Program-made: the position numbers and the translations under genes
NCBI GenBank assembly: GCA_017979445.1
Contig: CM030706.1
Coordinates: 33,613,751-33,677,750, forward strand
Direction: 5' to 3'
DNA from: Akebia trifoliata
Taxonomy: Eukaryota > Streptophyta > Magnoliopsida > Ranunculales > Lardizabalaceae
Length of the DNA: 64,000 nucleotides
In this document: in pieces, positions 1 through 12,500 of the stretch
How the letters are laid out: each line of letters begins with the position of its first letter
Numbering within the stretch: position 1 is the stretch's first letter
The notes under the pieces: model-generated
Told to the model about the DNA's origin: nothing
What the model saw: only the letters and a program-made list of their open reading frames with translations
Database searches by the model: none

Positions 1-700
1 GAGAGCCAAGTAAGGTTATGGCTGGAGAATTGGAGAGACATTGGAGACTTTGTGACACTAATAGGTTTGTCCCCTGAAGAAATACAATCCAATGGACCAA
101 GCTTATCCACTAGCACTGTGATTGCATATATCTCCGAATTGTTCATATTTCTCATTATACTAAGGTCCCAAGAGACCTGATTTTGATTTCTAGTAATGCA
201 TTGACGTATGGGATCTCATTTAAATGCAAACAAAGCACTGAAGGAAGAGAAGTACGAACACATGGAATTATCATTGCTTGACAAATTTTCCAAGAATCTC
301 ACGAAAGATTATTTGCCTGAAATACAAGAAACGTGCTCGCTAAACCATCTTTGAACCTTAGAAACTCCTTTCAAACGCCATAACCAAAAAGAGCTCTTTA
401 TTTGAGAACCAGTGTAAACATTATTATCGAACTTGTAGTTAATAACGCGTATCCAAGCACTATCTCTTTCTTCCACATATTTCCAACCCATGTCCCTAAT
501 CGAACCATAAACTTAACTTTCATAAAACACAATCTTCCCTGATTTTTAGTCAAACAAAGCTTGTTCCATTCAACCAAATGGAATTTGCAAGAAATTCTCT
601 CTACCATCCCATAGGAAACCCCTAGCAATCTTCTCTAGTCCTAAACCTTTCACTCCTCTCTATCAAAACTCTCAAATCTCGACCTCGAAGGATATGCTCG
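1..700 (-). pseudogene. LINE (L1-type) ORF2 remnant, C-terminal RT region
   Basis: Read on the minus strand, the translation resembles the part of plant L1 ORF2 after the reverse transcriptase palm: a W-D-G-R-E-N-F stretch, then F-H-L-V-E-W-N-K-L-C, and further on W-K-Y-V-E-E-R-D-S-A-W-I-R-V-I. In intact plant LINEs this region leads towards the zf-RVT domain. Several frames are needed and stops interrupt each, so this is a dead fragment. It runs off the left edge of the window, and no poly(A) end or target duplication is visible. Confidence 0.6.
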
Positions 701-2442
701 GTCATCGTCAATTCTTTTTTATCTTTTTCGATGACGACGACGATGTCAATTCTTGTAAATTCTAAGGAGTGAACAAGGCACTTCACTAGCCATAGCCAGA
801 GTCTTGGATTGTATAAGACCTAAGCTGTTGGAACTAGGTATCGGTTTCTAAGAAAAGTGAGTGAAGAAGATTGAGAAAGCCTTAGATTTCAAATTTGAAT
901 ATAATAGGAAAAGCGATAGTTATCTTGATTGCTTGATGCATGTGAGAACCCACTGTCCTAAAGTGAAATTTGCTCCTGCTATGGTACCACAGCTCTCTAG
1001 GCTTCTGCTTTCCAAGATATAACAACTCACGCTCCAAGGGGTTACTCCAATTAGAATGTTATAGCAAACATAACGAATTAGGTGCTCTCCCAAGCAATAA
1101 AATAAAATTATAATGACAAATAATAGGCTATAATTTGTGATAATCGAGAGTAATTGTTGTGAAAAAAATCAAGCGTTCAAAGACAATAAATCGATTGAAA
1201 TAAATAGGGAAGAAGTGGTTGTCCAAACAGTCACCAAACTCAGAACAACCACGGACAGGACTGTAGGGACACCTACTGACGTGCACTTGTGAAATGTGCA
1301 TGATGCACGTCACCAGTGCACACGCACTAAGGGATTTCGGAGCTTTTATCCAAATTCCACTAGAAACCATTGAGTTTCCCTCATGGGCCCCCACGTGCAT
1401 GAGCCCACTCATTATCTCTCTTAGCTTCCAAGGCTAATAGAAATTCAAGAATATAAGAGTTGGTTTCCAGCTCTTCCTTTTTCAAATGTGAGACTACACA
1501 AGTAGAGCACAAAATACCAAAAAAACATAACTAAACACATTGCAAGTTAACCTGCAAAACATAATTTCATCTTCTAGAATAAGATTATAGGGCATATAAA
1601 TATCTGGAAATAAATAAGAATGAGAAAAAAAAATTTTCAATTGCCACACAGTGAAACGGTGGAGCAAACCATACTGTAAAATTAAGCTGCAAAACATATA
1701 GACTTGCAAGATAAATCACATCAAACTGACGCAGTTGTGTTAGAATTCAATTTCGGTTACATTATTGATTTTATTCATGTTTCCCAAATTAAAAAAATAA
1801 TAAAAAATGAGAGTGTTTAATATATTTTTCAAATAATTAATGGTTAAGTTTTTAGCTTAGAAAAGAAAAAAAAAAATACTTTCCTTAGTTATTTATCTAT
1901 ATCTCGTCCTTTTAATTGGTTTTGATATATTTTTGTTGATAAAACTTAGTTTATATTTTGTGATACATTGATACTTAATTTATGTTGGTAAATATTGGTT
2001 CATGGTTGCATGATTCTATTTTTATTAATATTTTTTTCAATAAATATTAGAATTTTATTAAATAGATTATATATGGGTCGGGTCAGGTATACCTATTTAT
2101 AAATGAGTTGGGTTCGGTAAATTTTCATAATAACCTAACCTCAATATGACCCGACCCAACCCATTGCCACCCTTAATTTAAGGAACCAAAGTGAACCAAG
2201 AAATGAATTATCTCTACCTAACCTTACAAATCATATTCATTCTATATTGGCGAACCACGAAATTGAATTTAAGCTGATGAACCAGTTAACATATCATGGA
2301 CTATTAAGAAAGAAAAATCTTTACTAAATGGCCTATCAAGTGAAGAGTTAGGGACTAGTTTGGAAGAAACCACTCCCAAGTGTCTATTATGCAGTGTAGT
2401 TTTCCCTTCTTCTTTACTTATTTATATATATTTTTTTAAGAG
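701..2442. other. Gene-free DNA with weak repeat remnants
   Basis: No gene is supported. About 2070-2175 carries GGGTCGGGT- and GACCCGACCC-type words in inverted arrangement, and similar words recur near 31145-31270, suggesting a dispersed repeat. About 2290-2345 is an inverted partial copy of the sequence duplicated at 2443-2893. I see nothing recognisable in 701-1740. Confidence 0.4.
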
Positions 2443-2893
2443 GGTGGATTGACTTTTTTCTTAATAGTCCATAAGTTTTGGGCAGTTTCCTAATAGTCCA
2501 TTTAGTAAATTTTTCTTTTTCTAAACAGTCCATGTACCTCATCTCCCACACTTCTCACGATTGAATGCCCTAACCGTTCAAACTCATCGTTTTTCATCCA
2601 GCTAATTGGATTTTTGGCATCTCAATCAAGTTTTGGAGACTCAATGCCGTTGGAATTACTTAAAAGACCTTGGTGGATTGAATTTTTTCTTAATAGTCCA
2701 TAAGTTTTTGGTGATTTCATAATAGTTCATTTAGTAAGCTTTTCCCTTTCTAAATAGTCCCTAGATCTCATCTCCCACATTTCTCATGATTGAATGCCCT
2801 AATTGTTCAAATTCATCATTTTCATCCAAAAAATTGGATTTGTGGCATCTCAATCAAGTTTTGGAGACACAATTCCATCGAAAAAGATTTAAG
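2443..2893. repeat. Tandem duplication, unit about 229 bp
   Basis: Two adjacent direct copies start with GGTGGATTGA at 2443 and 2672. Both continue through CTTAATAGTCCATAAG, CATCTCCCACA, ATTGAATGCCCTAA and CATCTCAATCAAGTTTTGG. The copies differ by scattered substitutions and small indels, so the duplication is not recent. Inverted partial copies of the AGTCCATTTAGTAA part occur at about 2295-2345 and 3285-3330, indicating a decayed composite element around 2290-3390. Confidence 0.75.
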
Positions 2894-3886
2894 AAGGAAG
2901 AAGAAGCCATTTTCAAGGGGGCTTTCAAACATTTTGAATATGCATGCAAAAAATTAGGATTTTTTCACTTTCTTTTCTTAGTTTTTTTTTAATGAAAATT
3001 GATCAAGATTGGTTCTAGACAAGTTGTTATCTCAAGGTTGTAGTCGATCGTTCCATATATTTTAGTCGAAAAAACTCAAAAATTGAAAATGGGTGGGTTT
3101 TACCAATGTTGAGTTCATTATTTTTTATTAAAAGTGGTGAACTCAACAGTAAATAAAAAGTGTCGAGTTCGACAGAAAAAATAGTGAACTCAACACAAAA
3201 TAAAAAAGCGTCAAGTTTGACAATTGTAAAAAGTGGTGAACTCGATAGTAGATAATATAAAAAAAAAGGTGAGTTTACCAATAACAAGGGACCATTAAGA
3301 AAGAAAAAGTTGACAAAATGTCTTATCAAGCTACCACGCCAAACTTAGGGACTATTTAGAAAGAAACCCTTTTGCAAGGGTCTTTTAAGTAATTTCCCCC
3401 TTTTTAAAATGCAATCGTAGCAGTGGAGTGCAACGGGTAGTTTTTAAGTGATGGAGTGCAATCAGACATTCTCTCTTGTATTTTCCATTCCTAATTTTCT
3501 TTCTAGCTAATGCGCAGATCCCTAATCAAAGTCATTTTTTTTAAATTGAGGAGTTATTATTAAATAATGGGAGATGAGGAAAGACAATAACACGGGTTAA
3601 AGGGGTAAAAGAGGAAAGATAGTGAAGTTGGATGGGTATTATTGAAAATGGGGTAAAAGAAGAAAGGTAAAGGAGGGGGAGGAGAGGAATGACAATAAAA
3701 TTGAGAGGTGAAGAGGAGATGCAATAAAGTGGTTAATGTGGACCACACATCAAGGTTCGATGGAAACATTTATCCCCCATAACTAAAGCAAATTTGGGAC
3801 TTACAATTGTGTTTTATTATATATATTATAATGTTAAAAATTTATAAGTTAAGAAGATGAAAATTAATATAATAATTCAAAGAATC
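2894..3886. other. Gene-free DNA with short degenerate direct repeats
   Basis: About 3110-3270 holds four or five degenerate copies of a short unit around GTGAACTCAACAGTAAAT. Related words (GTTGAATTCGTCAA and its complement) recur at about 4690-4920. No coding potential was recognised. Confidence 0.4.
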
Positions 3887-4050
3887 GTGCTGGAGTAAGA
3901 TTGAACTGTACATCAATTCTGACAATTTGATGTGGTGGTGCACACATAACCATAGATGCTTTTCACTCGTATCTTGATGAAAAGCATCTATGGTTATATG
4001 TGCACCACCACATCAGAATGTACAATTGATGTACATTTTAATGTTACTTT
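3887..4050. mobile_element. Foldback MITE, family F, copy F1
   Basis: This is an almost complete hairpin. The left arm runs through TGTACATCAATT, GTGGTGGTGCACACATAACC and ATAGATGCTTTT. After a short loop the right arm returns AAAAGCATCTATGGTT, TGTGCACCACCACATCAGAA and AATTGATGTACA. The core is shared with copies at 5076, 23854, 27095, 32190, 34718 and 58478, but the outer stem is particular to this copy. Confidence 0.85.
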
Positions 4051-5703
4051 AAAATTCTAATATAAAAAAATTGTAATATAAAAAATGAATACATATATAT
4101 ATATATATATCTAGTAAACATTGAACCAATTAAAACATTGTTTCGTTATCAAACCCAATGTTTTGGTATGTTGAATCCAACAAAAATTTGGTGGGTTCGT
4201 AGTTTTCTTGATTTTACGAATCTAATATGAATTGTAGCATGAATTGGTTAAACGAATTGGGTCCATGGCACCATACAACACATAGGTTCATGAACTTCAC
4301 CTCTCCTTATGATATTTTTGGAGTACCCAAACTATCATTTTTCTCATATTCTTTGCATACTTAGATCTTTTAGTGGTGATTATAATCATTATTGATTGTG
4401 AATGACGAATTGAGAATGATATACATCAAATTTTGAACATTTAAATATATTTTTGATTTTATTTTTCAACGATTTGTAACAAAAAAAAAAAAAAAAATTA
4501 AGAACAAAATTGGAATTCTAATTTTTTTAAAGATTTTGTCATAACTTATGATTTTAGTGTCTGTTTTGCAATTATAATATATGTATTTTAGGTATTTCGA
4601 TTATATCTATTAAGTATCAAAGTTGAAAAAATGGGGAAAAAAAACTGGATTACATTTACAATGTTGGAGTTCACCCATTTTTATTGTATAGCTTGACATT
4701 TTTTTATTGTTGAATTCGTCAATTTTTAAAATTTATTTAATTTGACAATTTTAAGAGTTATTGCGATGGATATATCTGCAACAATAGCTCAACAATAGCT
4801 CAACAATAGAAAAGGTTGAATTCGACAAATTTTTTTTTTAAGTGTTGAGTATAAATTGGCGAAGTCCACAAATTTAAAAAAATTATCCATATCAACAATT
4901 TTTATTGTTGAGCTATTGGGATATATAAGGTCCAAAATGTCCTCAACATATTAGGTTGCGGGTTACTCAGTAGGACTCGAACCAGAACTGAATGTTCGAA
5001 AATATATTCATTCACGATGATCTTGTGTGATGTAAATCTTAAGGTACGTCAAACGGTCTAAATGTAGCGAAGCCTTTCTCCCTCAGGATGTCAACAACAA
5101 TCCTATTTGTATCTTGAGGAAAAGCATCTATGGTTCCTACACACTTCGATATCGGAATATCTCCCGTGAATTTATGGCCTAAAATCAGTTGGATTTGGTC
5201 CAAAATTTGAGTGATCCAAATTCGATTTTTAACGGGTTTGATTCTTTCCAGTATATCCGAATTAAAATATGGGTTGATGTCCCTTAATCCGATCGGATAT
5301 GGATCCATCCCTATATCCTCCTATATCTAAATGATATGTTATTTTATATATTGTACGTTATATTTTTATATTTTTTAGTTTATTGTTCATTAACAAGTAT
5401 TAGGTGTAGTGGTCAAAACTTTTCTTCAAAAAGGAAGAGGTCTTGAGATCAAGTCACATTTTTTAATAAATAACTTTGAAATGGTTTGAAATTATGATCG
5501 ATTGGATTCAAATATTTTGTTTAATGAAAGTACAAAAAATTCGAATATAGTTTGAAATACTAGGATCCAATTTGGACCTGAATAAAAAAGTACGGGTATG
5601 GATATGGGTAGACACATATTTAGCTTGAACCTAACCCGTTTTAAGCCATACTGTGATGTTCCCACCCGCATAATGCAATTCCAGTGCGAATTTTTCTGAT
5701 TTC
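4051..5703. other. Gene-free DNA with an AT microsatellite and a partial family-F element
   Basis: An (AT)n run lies at about 4092-4110. About 5076-5175 holds a partial F-family core (GTATCTTGAGGAAAAGCATC then TATGGTTCCTACACAC) without a clear left arm. About 5391-5460 resembles a tRNA-derived retroposon only weakly. No gene is supported. Confidence 0.45.
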
Positions 5704-6214
5704 AAATGGTTTTAAAACTAGACCAAGACCGAGTCGTATCGCTCGAGTTAACTTGATATCAGAGTTGAATGAGACCAACTCACCAGTCATTTTTTTGACT
5801 GAAATTTAATATCTCATGTTCAATTTTTTGATTTTTTGAACGAAACGTTTCAAATGTATCAAAAAACTCATCTAAGACGATTCAGTATTGGGCCTGGATG
5901 AGACGAGATGAACGAGACCAACTCAGAAGTCACTTTTTTGATTGAGATTTACTATCTCACGTTCAATTTTTTGATTTTTTAAACAATATGTCTAAACGTA
6001 TTAGAAAACTTGTCCAAGATGATTTGGTATCGGGCCTGGATGAGACAAGACGAACTCACAAATCACTTTTTATTTTATTTATTGAGATACAATACCTCAC
6101 GATCTATTTTTATTGATTTGTTGACTGAGATGTCTCAAACGTATCGGAAAACTCGTCCGAGACGATTCGATATCGGGCCCGGACGAGACGCGAAACCGAG
6201 TTTTAAAACCATTT
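5704..6214. mobile_element. TIR element with internal 143-bp tandem repeats, at the eEF1Bgamma promoter
   Basis: The ends are inverted: AAATGGTTTTAAAACT at 5704-5719 and AGTTTTAAAACCATTT at 6199-6214. Inside, at least three degenerate direct units are spaced about 143 bp; GGGCCTGGATGAGAC or a variant sits near 5890, 6032 and 6175, each with a TATCTCACGTTCAATTTTT-like stretch and an AAACTCGTCCGAGACGAT-like stretch. Elements with the same ends occur at 6815-11715 and 22627-23335. No clean target duplication was found. The element ends roughly 80 bp before the likely transcript start of eEF1Bgamma, so it may contribute promoter sequence. Confidence 0.7.
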
Positions 6215-6351
6215 ACCTCCTTTTCAACTCTCGAGAGTAACCCTTGGGCCTTAAACTTTCTACTCTATCAAATCTCAAGGAAACACACTCTATCTCACAG
6301 TCTCACTCCCCCTCCCCTGCAAGTCAGCGAAGAACACTGGTTCTTCTCCAG
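6215..6351 (+). promoter_or_regulatory. Core promoter and first 5' UTR exon of eEF1Bgamma (inferred)
   Basis: A pyrimidine-rich stretch (about 6290-6320, CTCACTCCCCCTCCCCTGC) precedes CTTCTCCAG/GTAGTC at 6351/6352, a plausible leader donor. I see no convincing TATA box. The transcript start is inferred to lie near 6290. Confidence 0.45.
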
Positions 6352-6471
6352 GTAGTCCTCCAATCTAGAAATTAGGGTTAGGGTTTTGGTTTCTTTTTCA
6401 TTTGCGCTGATAGATTCTTGTTATATTTTCTATTCAATCTGAAATTATCTTCGATTATCTTGTTTGATCAG
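6352..6471 (+). other. Probable 5' UTR intron of eEF1Bgamma
   Basis: The donor GTAGTC at 6352 and acceptor TTTGATCAG ending at 6471 would remove 120 bp, leaving a short leader segment before the ATG at 6505. The intron is inferred from splice signals and T-richness. It is not confirmed by transcripts. Confidence 0.5.
6372..6387 (-). promoter_or_regulatory. Telo-box motif
   Basis: TTAGGGTTAGGGTTTT reads AAAACCCTAACCCTAA on the minus strand. Telo boxes (AAACCCTAA) near the transcript start are known from plant translation genes such as eEF1A and ribosomal protein genes. Its position in the leader of another translation factor fits co-regulation of that gene set. Confidence 0.7.
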
Positions 6472-6504
6472 ATCTGTTACTAAAGTAAACAACATCCTTA
6501 ATCC

Positions 6505-9500
6505 ATGGCTCTGGTGAGTTTCTCAGATATTCGTTAATATGATCTACCTGTTTTTCTTCTAATCAGAATGCTTATGTAATAACGTCATCTGGTTGTGATC
6601 TGTGGTTGTTTGAGCGTCAATTTATATTTTTCTACGTGTTTGAGTTTAAATAGTTGTTGGATTCTTATGTTTTAGTTCTTTTCTGTAATAATGGATGATT
6701 AAACGAGTCAAAGAACATAGTTATTGAGATTTTGAAATTTGAGTGTTGGATCTCACTCGTGTTCTTCCGAAACGAAGATATGTTCGTGGTTTTATAGTTG
6801 ATTCCCCTTCATCCATGGTTTTAAAACTTGATATTTCGTATTCATCTTCTCTCTTGTGGAGGGATAAAATTCTCTCTCATCTGGATCGTTTATTCGCACC
6901 ATCAACACACATTTTAGGTGAGCGCATGGCAATGTTAGGGTGGAATTCTATGTAATTAGAGAAGAATCCCAATTTGGGAGGATTCTTCCTTTTTAGATAA
7001 TTATTTTATGTGATAGGGGTAAAAATGATATTTCCAATTTAATTAGAATTAGGGTTAGGGCTTTTCTATTTAAATAGGGCTAAGGCCATTGTTAAGGGAG
7101 GATGAAGGGGGGAGATTGAGGATGAGAGGTCATGTAACAAATTTAGACTATAGTGGAATGACTCTCTGAGCCCGTGGATGTAGGTATGTTTGCTGAACCA
7201 TGTAAAAAATCTTTGTGTTCTTTTCTTTTTTTGCATTTTACCGTTATTTTGTTAGTTTAATAATGGGATCATGATCGAGGTCGGTTTATTACAAAATTGA
7301 CTTCTATAATTGGCGTGGTCTATGGGAAACGAATCAAGAACACTAACGAAAATCACGTTTAATCATGAGAGAAATCGATATGGAGTTGGGGGCTATCCTT
7401 AAAAATCAATTTCCATATGATCTCGTCGAGGCATGGATCTACGAATCATAGATTGACTTGGTTTCAACGTTGAGAGGGATGTGAGGGTTTGAAGGTTTAA
7501 ATCTTTTGTTACAAATCTGTTGCAGGATAAGAAATGATCTATGACCAAGACGGGGCTGACCCAAATTCAGATTAAAATAAAGGGGTATAAGTTACTTTGA
7601 ACACATACCACGTGTGCGAAGTGGCACGTGTGTAATTTACATATAGGAAAGGAATGCTTAACTTGTGAAGGGACTGAGGACGATTATGAGGTATCGTGTG
7701 GAGGAAGGGTATTATTGGGGTAAGTATAAAAAAGGTAAATATAAAGTGGTGGATATGTTGGGTGCTTAGCATATATATTATACTTGATGTATAAGTACCA
7801 TTTTTCTCAAGTTGGAAAGAAATGGTATGGTTAGAGGTGTAACAATAAAGCTAGGTATATTGTTTCTGTACATCTGGGAGTTGGTTTATTTTTGTATTGC
7901 TAGGTTGATATCAAGACAACCTTGTGTGATGTTACGTGACTCACCCAAATAAAATATACAGTGAGTTGGTTTTGTTTAGGTATTGCTTGAGACACCAACA
8001 TGTTTAATGAGAATAATGGGGCTCATGGGGCCCACATTGATGAAATGGCGACTAAAAACGACAAAAAAAGATCTATATAAATTTAGGAAGGGAGAGGTGC
8101 AAACAGAAGGGGCTTCTGGTTGTGGTGCTTAACCAAGGGAAAATGAGTTGGGGTTCATGGTTGTGGTTTATCCACACTTAACAAACGGATGCAATTAAAG
8201 GGAGTGGGGTTGAATGCTCTAGATGTTTAAATTTAAACATCCAACCCTATGGGTTGAGATCTACTTTATTTTTGTTCAATTGATCCATTGGGCGTTCGAT
8301 TGAGAAGGGTTGGAAGATAGTTGAGGCAACAAGAACTTGGTCTAAGCAACAAGAGTGGTGATCATACACATGCTCACAAGGCATTCAATGAAATCAAAAA
8401 AAGAAAGGGAGTCGTGGGGTTGAGATGTAGGTTGTAAGTAGTAATAGGAAAGAGAAGAATGTGCGTCATGCGTGGATTAGGAGGCGTGTGGGTGACTCGT
8501 GGAGGGGCAGCAACAAAGGAGGTGTGTGGGTGGTTGTATACTGCCAGGTATTTACTTACCTTTTAGTTGAATATATCTTAAATGGTAAAATTTTGGTATA
8601 TCACATGCACATCAAAGATTGATGTACATTGGTTTTATATTTAGTGCATAAAACCATCTTTGAAAATAGAACATGTAAAAGTTGGGTTGAATTCAATACC
8701 AATCCTATACATCAATCTAGATGTATGAGAGTGCTTCCCCTTCATCAGTGGCGGGATAGATAAAAAGGTGTTGAGATGAAATGGGTTAAAATTTTATGCT
8801 TGACCTACACATCAATTTTGATGTACATTAAAATTCACACAGTCGTATAAGGAAATAATGGCAAAAAAGGCATAGGTCTAATTCAATTTTTTAGGGGATC
8901 CCCAATTCCCACAAAGTCACACCGAACCAATTAATTGCTTGAGGTTAGTTCACACCTATAATAAGGATCCCGCATGACCCAATTTGTTGTTCAAATCAAC
9001 TCGGCATAAAAATAACGTGGGGGCTAATGTTTGAGGGCTTAGTTCGGGCCCGTAATATGGATCCCATGTGATCCAATTTGTTTTTCTTCGATGGCTTGAC
9101 AAAAGGAAAATTTGAGGGTTAATTTCTATGTAGAGCTTGATCGAGTCTAGGGACTCCACTGAGTTTAATGATTCACTTTATTACTCAATTTATAATCCAT
9201 TGTGGTATATTTGGGGGGCTTAATTTAAACCCGATTTATAAGGTAAGGTTACTAAATTTCTACTTGAGACACGGTGCAAATATAATTCTAGGGTCTTGAG
9301 GGGTACGCAAAAACGAATTTGACTTCATTGTTGGTTGGATATACAAAAAAGAATCCCGACCTCATTGTTGGTAGGTCGGTGCACGAGGTGGAAATCTGAT
9401 CCACCAAATTAAATGGTACATTTGGGGGCTCAATGTAAGCTCGGTCAGTAGGGTAAAACAGTTAATTTGTACTCGGGGGCTTGGTCCAAATATAGTTTTA

Positions 9501-12500
9501 GGGACTTGAGCATCACATAAAAAGAAATCCTGACATCGTTGGTGGGAACACAAAAAGAACCTCGTTGTTGGTAGGTCAGTATATATGGTGGAAATTTTAT
9601 CCACCGAGTTAAATGGTGTACTTCGGGGCTGACTCTGATCACAATTAGTGGGGATTTGGGCTCGGGTGTTACCTAAAAAGGTATTATCAATAGAGTTTCT
9701 AAGTTTCCAATAAGGTAAATAGAATCTCTATTATTTATGTCTTTAATAAGGTAAATAAAAGTTGTTAGGGTCAGTGTTATTAAATCCTTGTTATTCAAAA
9801 TATTTATCAAAAAATATGATTCTCTTTTGATTCACTTCTGTATGATTAAAGTAACTAAAGAAGGTTAAAGACTTAGTTCATTGAAGGAACTGAGCCATAC
9901 TATTGAGGTTGAGGTTCAGGAAGGATTAAGTCTTCAAGTTTGGTTCATCGAGGGAATCGAATCTTGTTTTGTTGGTTGAACATGGCTAAATTGGCCAGTT
10001 AAGGTGGTTCGGTTCAATGTGGGAACATAGTCCTATTTTGATAAAAGAACAAAAGTAGAATGGCTAAGTAAGGCAACTTGATTCAAGGAGGAAATTGAGC
10101 CCTACTCTTTAGGCTGAGTGGGACTTGGAAGGAATAAGTCTTTCAGCTTGGTTTAGTATGAGACTGAGCCTTACACTTTTGGTTAAGTTAAAGAAATGGG
10201 TTGTCTTTTAGCTCTGTTCATGTGGGAATCGAGTTGTACTCTTATGGTTGATTAAGGATAAAAATGGTTAAATATTTTAGTTTGGTTCAATGTGAGAATC
10301 AAATCTATTCTTGTGGATGACTAAGATAAAATGGATAAGCTTTTATGCTTGTTTTGATTTAAAAACTAAATTTGACCTCGTTGTTGGTAGGTAGGTACAA
10401 TAAAAGGGAACCCTAACCTATTTGTTGGTTGGTCGTGCATAAAATGGATCATTCTGAGATCCAAGTCTGACCAATAGGTTGGTCAGTTATTTTATTTATC
10501 AAAGTCTTGGATTATTTTGGGATCCAGGCCCGATCTGGGACTTTGGTCGGTTCTCCTATATTTATGTAAGTCTTGGATTGTTCTGGGATCCAAGCCCAAT
10601 CTGAGATTTTGGTCGGTCCTTTTATTATTTATCAAAGTCTTAGATCATTCTGGGATCCAAGCCTGACGTATGACATTGGTTAATTCTTCTATCATTTGTC
10701 AAAGTCTTGGCTCATTCAGGAACTCAAGCTCGATTTGTTGGATAGTTGGTTCTATTATTGAGGCATTGACTTATTATGGGAGCTCGACCAAGTATAAGAT
10801 CAGAATTGCGTTAAACACGGAAGAAGATAAGCTCAGGAGATTAGGAACCATACTAGTTCAGAAATCAGGGATGGTGCTCACTCAGGAAGGATTGTAAAAA
10901 GTTGTAAAGTTCTCCAAAGTGGATCTCGATACATTAATCTCTACCTTCGAGAGGGAGCTATTGTGGAGGGATAAAATCCTCCCCTATCTGGACCATTCAT
11001 TCGCACCATCAACACATATCTCAAGTCAAACACGTGTCAAGTTTAGGGTGGAATTCTATGTAATTAGGGAAGAATCCTAGTTTAGGAGGAAAACTAGGAT
11101 TCTTCCCTTTTAGATAATTATTTTTACGATAGGGGTAAGGACATTTCCAATTTAATTAGAATTAGGTTTAGGGTTTTTCTATTTAAAGAGGGCTAAGGCC
11201 ACTGTAAAGGGAGGAGGAAGGGGGGAGACTGAGGAGAGGTCATGTAACAAATTCAGTGTATAGTGGAACGGCTTCCCGAGTCCGTGGACGTAGGTTCGTT
11301 TGTCAAACCACGTAAAAAATCCTCATCTTCTTTTCTTTTTCTACATTTTTTTGTTCTTTTGTTAGTTTACAATGGGATCATGATCGAGGTCGGTTTATCA
11401 CAAAATCGACGTCTATATCTACAGATTCCGAGCTGACTCATTCAAATGATCTCGTTTTGGATGAGTTAAACTGTTTTAATCAGTTTAAAATTATTGGCTA
11501 ACATGTATTTTATTATTATAAGTTGGTTTGGTTTGTACTCTGTCACAAAATCATATTTTTATATAAATAACAAATATTTAAATGATTGAAAATTAGTTAT
11601 TTTATATCAGAAAAGTGCAAAACCTGGTTGACTTGACTGGGGTTTCATTTATTTGCTTGATATTTTCAAAATATCGGATGAGTCATCTTGGATCTTGGAC
11701 GAGTTTTTAAACCATACTTCTATCTAGCAAGGTTGGTCTGTTGAGTTTCTATTATGGTTTCAAATCTCGGTTGAACGTCTCGTTCATGGACGAGACTGAA
11801 TTGTCTCGGACACTACATCTCGGTTAACAACAAGATGATGATTTTTTCCCTTAAAGAAATCTGAAAAAATGCTAGAAAGTCGGTGTTTTTTGGATACTAC
11901 TCATTCTTTCAAGTAACATCTTTTTTTTTTCTTCATTTTTTTTGGTCTGAAGACATCCCAATCCAACTCAATTTTCAGAGCAAAATGTTGAATTTTTTTC
12001 TCTCTACTAAGTTGTGAGCAAAGAAGCTTATGGTTTTTTTAGATCTGTTGTCTTTGTGACGCAGGAATAAAATGAGTTGGTGTTATCGAAATGGGTTTTG
12101 ATCATGGGGGACGTGTGAGGGAAAATTGAGTTTCGTTTTGGATGAGATCTAGGTTGTAGTTTTTGAATTGTAAATGGGAGGAGTGAAGACTGAAGAAGAT
12201 AAATGGGATCTGCTCCAAGACATCCTCAAAAATTAGGGTTTCAAAAAACCCAACCAGTTTTGAAAATTTTCAAGAAAGAACATAGCAGTATAATAAAGTT
12301 TATAATAGAGAACGAAATGACTCGGAAATCTCGTTTGAGTCATCTTGATTATCTCAAAAGTGAAGCCTGAGATGCATCATAAATCTGTCTCGTTGATGGA
12401 TGATACCGAGATGACTCGCTCTTATAGGCCCACTTTTGGATTTTAGAATGGTTATTTCATCCTGATAAAAATTTTCCTGTTCACATGTTGATGCGTTTAC

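Larger units (their letters stand above)
6855..11417 (+). mobile_element. Non-autonomous LTR retrotransposon, about 4.6 kb
   Basis: Two direct repeats of about 455 bp (6855-7308 and 10962-11417) start TGTGGAGGGATAAAAT and share GGTGGAATTCTATGTAATTA, CTATTTAAA (TATA-like), GAGAGGTCATGTAACAAATT, the GTGGAYGTAGGT word and GGGATCATGATCGAGGTCGG. Just after the 5' copy comes TTGGCGTGGTCTATGGGAAA, like the primer-binding region of many plant gypsy elements. GAGAGGGAGCTAT before the 3' copy is a purine tract. The 3.65 kb interior has no ORF above about 80 codons, so it has no gag or pol and needs helper proteins. The LTRs differ at many sites, so the insertion is not young. The outer few bases are ambiguous and no clean TSD is seen. 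Confidence 0.85.
6815..11715. mobile_element. ATGGTTTTAAAACT-type TIR element split by an LTR retrotransposon
   Basis: ATGGTTTTAAAACT at 6815-6828 and AGTTTTTAAACCAT at 11702-11715 are inverted ends matching the element at 5704-6214. Next to the right end are GATGAGTCATCTTGG- and GACGAG-type words of that family. Nearly all the interior is the retrotransposon at 6855-11417, so the short TIR element was there first. Confidence 0.55.

Noticed and set aside
1128..1412. 94-codon minus-strand ORF
   Set aside because: No family resemblance, no start context, and the surroundings are repeat-derived.
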